The translations under genes and the position numbers were made by a program. A stretch of 46,467 nucleotides of DNA from Chloroflexota bacterium (GTDB lineage: Bacteria; Chloroflexota; Anaerolineae; Promineifilales; Promineifilaceae): the NCBI GenBank assembly GCA_024275635.1, contig JAJRYT010000212.1:1-46467 (forward strand). Direction: 5' to 3'. Positions 43,553 through 46,467 of this stretch are shown here, one piece after another (position 1 is the first letter of the stretch; every line of letters starts with the position of its first letter). Under the pieces are notes generated by a model. The model saw nothing but the letters and a program-made list of their open reading frames with translations. It was not told the origin of the DNA and did no database searches.

Positions 43553-44176
43553 CTATGCGCGGTTCATTTCCCGAATTGCTATGACGCCCTGGGCGATGCC
43601 GATGATGAACAGGACGCGGACGATGAGGCCGCCAATGCCGGGCGTCTCATCGGCGGCAATGACGGCGGCGATGCCCAACAAACTGTCGGCCAGGTACAGG
43701 ACGAGGGCGGTGATGAGGGCGGGCTGTGAGCGCCGCGCTTTGACCAGCCAGCCGAGGATGAGAAGGAAGAGACCGAAGACGGCCGTCCCCCATCCCGCTC
43801 CCAACAAATACAGCAACTTCGTCTCAAACAGGATACCGGCGATACCTAAAACCAGGTTAAAAGCGCCGACGATAAAAATGATGACGTAAGCCTGCTTGAT
43901 GCGCTGTATCGGGTCGGTGGCCGAGCCGGGCATAGGGTGGCCGTTATGTAAAACTTCTAATTCGGTCGCTATTAATGTCTGTTTGAGTTTGATGCTGAGT
44001 TCGGAGCCATCGGGTAGGGGGAAGGTTTTACCCGTTCGCATGCCTTTGCCGCCGCCTTCGATTTTGCCGATGGGCGCGCCATCGTAGTAGACGGTAAAGT
44101 TTTTCCAAAAGGCGCGCCAGGTCAGTTCGAGGGTGTGACGGCCGTTTTCTTTGAGTATAAATTGTTTTTTGGGCAT
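43553..44176 (-). CDS. Membrane protein with N-terminal beta domain, unknown function
   Basis: A 207-residue protein. Residues 1-90 are soluble and strand-rich (LELTWRAFWKNFTVYYDGAPIGKI, then FPLPDGSELSIKL), followed by four TM helices (~97-120, 122-142, 150-175, 180-200). The layout resembles small bacterial proteins annotated only as hypothetical membrane proteins. ATG 44176 opens the frame; the ribosome signal is weak. It lies between the decayed MNT gene and a GATTGATGATT repeat and gives no context clue. Confidence 0.7.
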   Translation of the reverse strand: MPKKQFILKENGRHTLELTWRAFWKNFTVYYDGAPIGKIEGGGKGMRTGKTFPLPDGSELSIKLKQTLIATELEVLHNGHPMPGSATDPIQRIKQAYVIIFIVGAFNLVLGIAGILFETKLLYLLGAGWGTAVFGLFLLILGWLVKARRSQPALITALVLYLADSLLGIAAVIAADETPGIGGLIVRVLFIIGIAQGVIAIREMNRA

Positions 44177-44186
44177 GGTCTTAAAA

Positions 44187-44247
44187 ATGATTGATGATTA
44201 AAGATTGATGATTGACTGCCAATCTTTAATCATCAATCTTTAATCAT
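44187..44247. repeat. GATTGATGATTAAAG-family inverted repeat
   Basis: TGATTGATGATTAAAGATTGATG on the left pairs with CCAATCTTTAATCATCAATCTTTAATCATCA on the right. The right end reaches the stop codon of the CoA-transferase gene. Confidence 0.7.
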
Positions 44248-45005
44248 CACCGGTATAATCCTTCCCGGTCCAACTGCTCCCGAATGATGGCGAACTCGGC
44301 CGGGGTGGGCGGGGTCATCTCTTTCAGGTTGGGCGAGATGCGTAACGGCCAGCTAACTTCGGCTTGAATGGAAGCGGCCGTTTCACCGGGCGCCACTTCA
44401 ATCAAAGTCATCTCATGGTCGTCGTTGTCAAAATCAAACAAGGCGCGGTCGGTGATGACGAGTTGGGGGCCGCTGCCGGGTAAACCAAGCCGTTGGCGGG
44501 CGTCGCCGCCGTCCAAGTGGCCGGGGCTGGTCATGAAGTCGATCTTGTCCACAAAGGCGCGTTTTTTCAGCCGCATGATCATGAAAATCTTTTTGGCGTT
44601 GATGGCGATCTCGCAGGCGCCGCCGGAACCGGGCAGGCGCACTTTTGGCTTGGCATAACTGCCAACAATCGTTGTGTTCAGATTGCCGTAGCGGTCAATT
44701 TGCGCGCCGCCCAGCAGGGCCGCGTCCACCAATCCGCCTTGCAAGTAGAGCATGAACAGATCGCTCATGCTGGTAACGGAGGTGGCGTCGCTAACCAGGG
44801 TCGGGTCGCCAATGGAGAGGGGCAGGCGGGCTGGATGGGCGCCAAAGACGCCGCTCTCGTAGACCAGTTCCAGGTTGGGCGAATGGTCGCGCCGGGCCAA
44901 GTTGCAGGCGATGTTGGGCAGTCCCACGCCGACGAAAACAACGCGGCTCCCTTGCAAGGCGCGGGAGGCGTTGACGATCATGAGTTCTGAGGGGGTGAAT
45001 TCCAT
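44247..45005 (-). CDS. CoA-transferase beta subunit (GctB/IpdB-like)
   Basis: A 252-residue class I CoA-transferase B subunit. Hallmarks: VFVGVGLPNIACNLARR, LELVYESGVFGA (with the ESG motif; the Glu in this motif is the CoA-thioester nucleophile in many members), LLGGAQIDRYGNLNTT and GSGGACEIAINAKKI. It resembles glutaconate CoA-transferase B or the steroid-ring IpdB. The alpha subunit normally sits directly upstream; here the upstream neighbour is a restriction-enzyme-like gene, so the partner is missing or elsewhere. ATG 45005 is used; the ribosome signal is modest. Confidence 0.85.
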   Translation of the reverse strand: MEFTPSELMIVNASRALQGSRVVFVGVGLPNIACNLARRDHSPNLELVYESGVFGAHPARLPLSIGDPTLVSDATSVTSMSDLFMLYLQGGLVDAALLGGAQIDRYGNLNTTIVGSYAKPKVRLPGSGGACEIAINAKKIFMIMRLKKRAFVDKIDFMTSPGHLDGGDARQRLGLPGSGPQLVITDRALFDFDNDDHEMTLIEVAPGETAASIQAEVSWPLRISPNLKEMTPPTPAEFAIIREQLDREGLYR

Positions 45006-45065
45006 GGTTGTCTCCTGGTTTTGTCTGTTTTGAGTGTGAGGCGGGGGTGGGAACGGCCGTAATTA

Positions 45066-46190
45066 TCAAGTTTCATTTTTATTTTCCTGATTGGGTAGAA
45101 ATTTTTCTAACGGTACGGATTCCATGGCGTCGCTTAAATACGGCCGTACATCTGCTCGCGGCATCTGTACCAAAGGGTGTTCAAATCCCATTCTGTTGTT
45201 GAGTGTTTGAGCTATTTCTTGAGGCCAATACGCCATACTCATTTGCACAATATCGCCACCGACGCGCTGTGCCAGATTCTTGATTTTGCTCCCTTTTCCG
45301 ATGCGGTCAACGATGATAATGGTTGCCATGTACCATGTTGAACGTCCTAGTTCTACTTCTCGCGCGAATCGGGTCACTTTGTCCAGTGAAATTTCGGGAT
45401 TGCCCCGCCCGATGAAGCCAATGTCGAAACGAACTCTTTGACCCGCTTCCCATAGGGCTGTAGCATCGCTTTCCCGTTGCTCTCCTTGGGAGGATAGCCA
45501 AAACTCACGTTGAAAGTTAACGGCCGTATTCGTTCCCGTATATTCAAATCCCAAGATATGCAGCAGGGAACCAAGAACGACTCTTTCAAAAAGTTTTCCA
45601 TAAACCGACTTTTCAGAACCGCGAATCGTCAGCGTTTGCACGCCAACAGCGCCCAGCAAATAAAGCATAAATTTCCAGCTTAAATCGGCGACATGTTCGT
45701 CATCAAGGTGAATTGCTCCGCTTAGATTGCCAAGTGCTGACGCATTTTGGGCAATCACATCTTCGTAAACTGCTTCATAGCGTTGGCGATATTCTGTCAA
45801 CAGATTAGCGTTATCACACAGTACATTTTGCGAAGCCTTGTCAGTGAGGCCAAGAACCCATTGCGCCATCCATCGTTCAGTTTTTGAAAGACGTTTTTGT
45901 TCCAGAATTCCTTCGGCAATTTCTGGCAATTTTTCTACGAAATCGGATTGGCGAGCGCTGCCGCGTAACATCATGTTAACGGTAGCCGCATTCAATGACG
46001 CCAGTCGCCTCCGCGTTAGCATTTCAGTCGAATCGCGGAGGTTTCGACCCGACAAAACATCAAGAACAACGGTTCTTACCGTATCAATGCCAAATTTTTT
46101 GATTAACTCAGCGCCGCTTGTGGAAAGTAGAGCTTTTGCTTCATCGTCCAGAAGGTCAACTAAACTGTGAATCTTGTTGTCTTGTGTCAT
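45066..46190 (-). CDS. Probable type II restriction endonuclease (CfrBI-like)
   Basis: A 374-residue soluble protein I tentatively assign to the CfrBI restriction endonuclease family (CCWWGG specificity in the namesake). Segments recalled from that family are the helical N-terminus with DVLSGRNLRDSTEMLTRRRLASLN and a C-terminal catalytic-looking region QRVRFDIGFIGRGNPEISLDKVTRFAREVE. There D (RFDIG) followed by E (AREVE) could form the PD-(D/E)XK-like metal site. The gene begins nine bases after the partial gene at the right edge and is visibly AT-richer than the rest of the window, as expected for a transferred restriction-modification system. Specificity here is not known. Confidence 0.6.
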   Translation of the reverse strand: MTQDNKIHSLVDLLDDEAKALLSTSGAELIKKFGIDTVRTVVLDVLSGRNLRDSTEMLTRRRLASLNAATVNMMLRGSARQSDFVEKLPEIAEGILEQKRLSKTERWMAQWVLGLTDKASQNVLCDNANLLTEYRQRYEAVYEDVIAQNASALGNLSGAIHLDDEHVADLSWKFMLYLLGAVGVQTLTIRGSEKSVYGKLFERVVLGSLLHILGFEYTGTNTAVNFQREFWLSSQGEQRESDATALWEAGQRVRFDIGFIGRGNPEISLDKVTRFAREVELGRSTWYMATIIIVDRIGKGSKIKNLAQRVGGDIVQMSMAYWPQEIAQTLNNRMGFEHPLVQMPRADVRPYLSDAMESVPLEKFLPNQENKNET

Positions 46191-46199
46191 GTTGAATTC

Positions 46200-46467
46200 C
46201 TAGAGCAATATATTATCAACTGAAATAGGCGGACAATTTATGCAGCGAATATCGGCGGCCTCTTTCCCCAGCCAACGCTTGGCCCGTTTGCACATCAGAG
46301 CAACGTATTTGGGTTCTTGATCAATGACTCGACTCTGGCGAAAAATTGTCAGAGCCTTTTTGACAATTGAATTTTCTGCAAAGCCGGAAGCGTTTACGAA
46401 AAACAGTTGGGCATAGGACGACTCCTGAGTGGATAATTGCAAGACAATATCCACCGGTTCCAACAGG
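46200..46467 (-). CDS. C-terminal part of a gene paired with the restriction enzyme, possibly its DNA methyltransferase (partial)
   Basis: The frame is open to the right edge and ends at TAG 46200-46202, giving ~88 residues (EPVDIVLQLSTQESSYAQLF ... CINCPPISVDNILL). Position directly upstream of the restriction-enzyme-like gene, with the same low GC, suggests the cognate methyltransferase, whose catalytic motifs would lie beyond the window. No methyltransferase motif is visible in the part present, so the call rests on context alone. Confidence 0.45.
   Translation of the reverse strand, partial: LLEPVDIVLQLSTQESSYAQLFFVNASGFAENSIVKKALTIFRQSRVIDQEPKYVALMCKRAKRWLGKEAADIRCINCPPISVDNILL

Overview
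The window reads as chromosome from a filamentous or sludge-type Chloroflexota (Anaerolineae/Ardenticatenia-like). This is inferred from moderately high GC, numerous PAS/GAF sensor kinases, an isopentenyl phosphate kinase, a secreted C11 peptidase ending in an FVYLPVVLK-type tail, and nearly every intergenic gap being filled with short word-like repeats. No phage, IS transposase or CRISPR array is seen. A striking base-level signature is the octamer palindrome ACGGCCGT. I counted about 75 copies by eye (one per ~620 bp), mostly inside genes, roughly 60 times the number expected from composition.

Layout, left to right. A NarL-type two-component pair (92-1956) and a flavin-type PNPOx protein (2121-2606) precede an ABC-2 exporter (ATPase plus two permeases, 2681-6297) and an HD phosphohydrolase. 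Next is a possible cAMP module: a Crp/Fnr regulator (7164-7853), a perfect TGTGA-N6-TCACA site in the divergent gap between a DUF3307 membrane protein and an internally deleted UPF0047/YjbQ gene, and a 1352-residue soluble-adenylyl-cyclase-like protein (two cyclase domains, NTPase, TPRs; 9234-13292). A large secreted clostripain-family peptidase (13510-16758) follows. After a 490-bp gap carrying a MITE-like element comes a tungstate/molybdate block: a GntR-PBP fusion regulator with a palindromic operator at its promoter, then TupB, TupC and TupA (17252-20860).

The centre carries, on the minus strand, an acyl-CoA ligase, a molybdopterin hydroxylase large subunit (CoxL form-II-like) without its partner subunits, a GxxExxY PD-(D/E)XK-like gene bracketed by inverted repeats, lysA, a membrane GAF-HTH protein translationally coupled to FtsH, and a Ser/Thr kinase. 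tRNA-His and tRNA-Arg follow. The right third holds a P1-family peptidase, a 1332-residue hybrid PAS/GAF kinase, an alpha/beta hydrolase, a LOG-family protein and isopentenyl phosphate kinase (the last two joined by a Shine-Dalgarno-sequestering inverted repeat), a DUF512/radical-SAM-like protein, a class III aminotransferase, a decayed MNT antitoxin, a membrane protein, a CoA-transferase beta subunit lacking its alpha partner, and an AT-richer restriction-modification locus running off the right edge.

Repeats are a major theme. Degenerate families (GATTGAAGATT, GGTAATTGGTAATT, GAGACTGGAGACTGG, CACGAATTN, AAGTGACTAAAGTGG, TTCCGTAAGCCGTG) lie between genes, often begin in or beside stop codons, usually form inverted pairs, and in three cases sit in frame within protein linkers. 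Family assignments come from motif recognition by eye, not searches.
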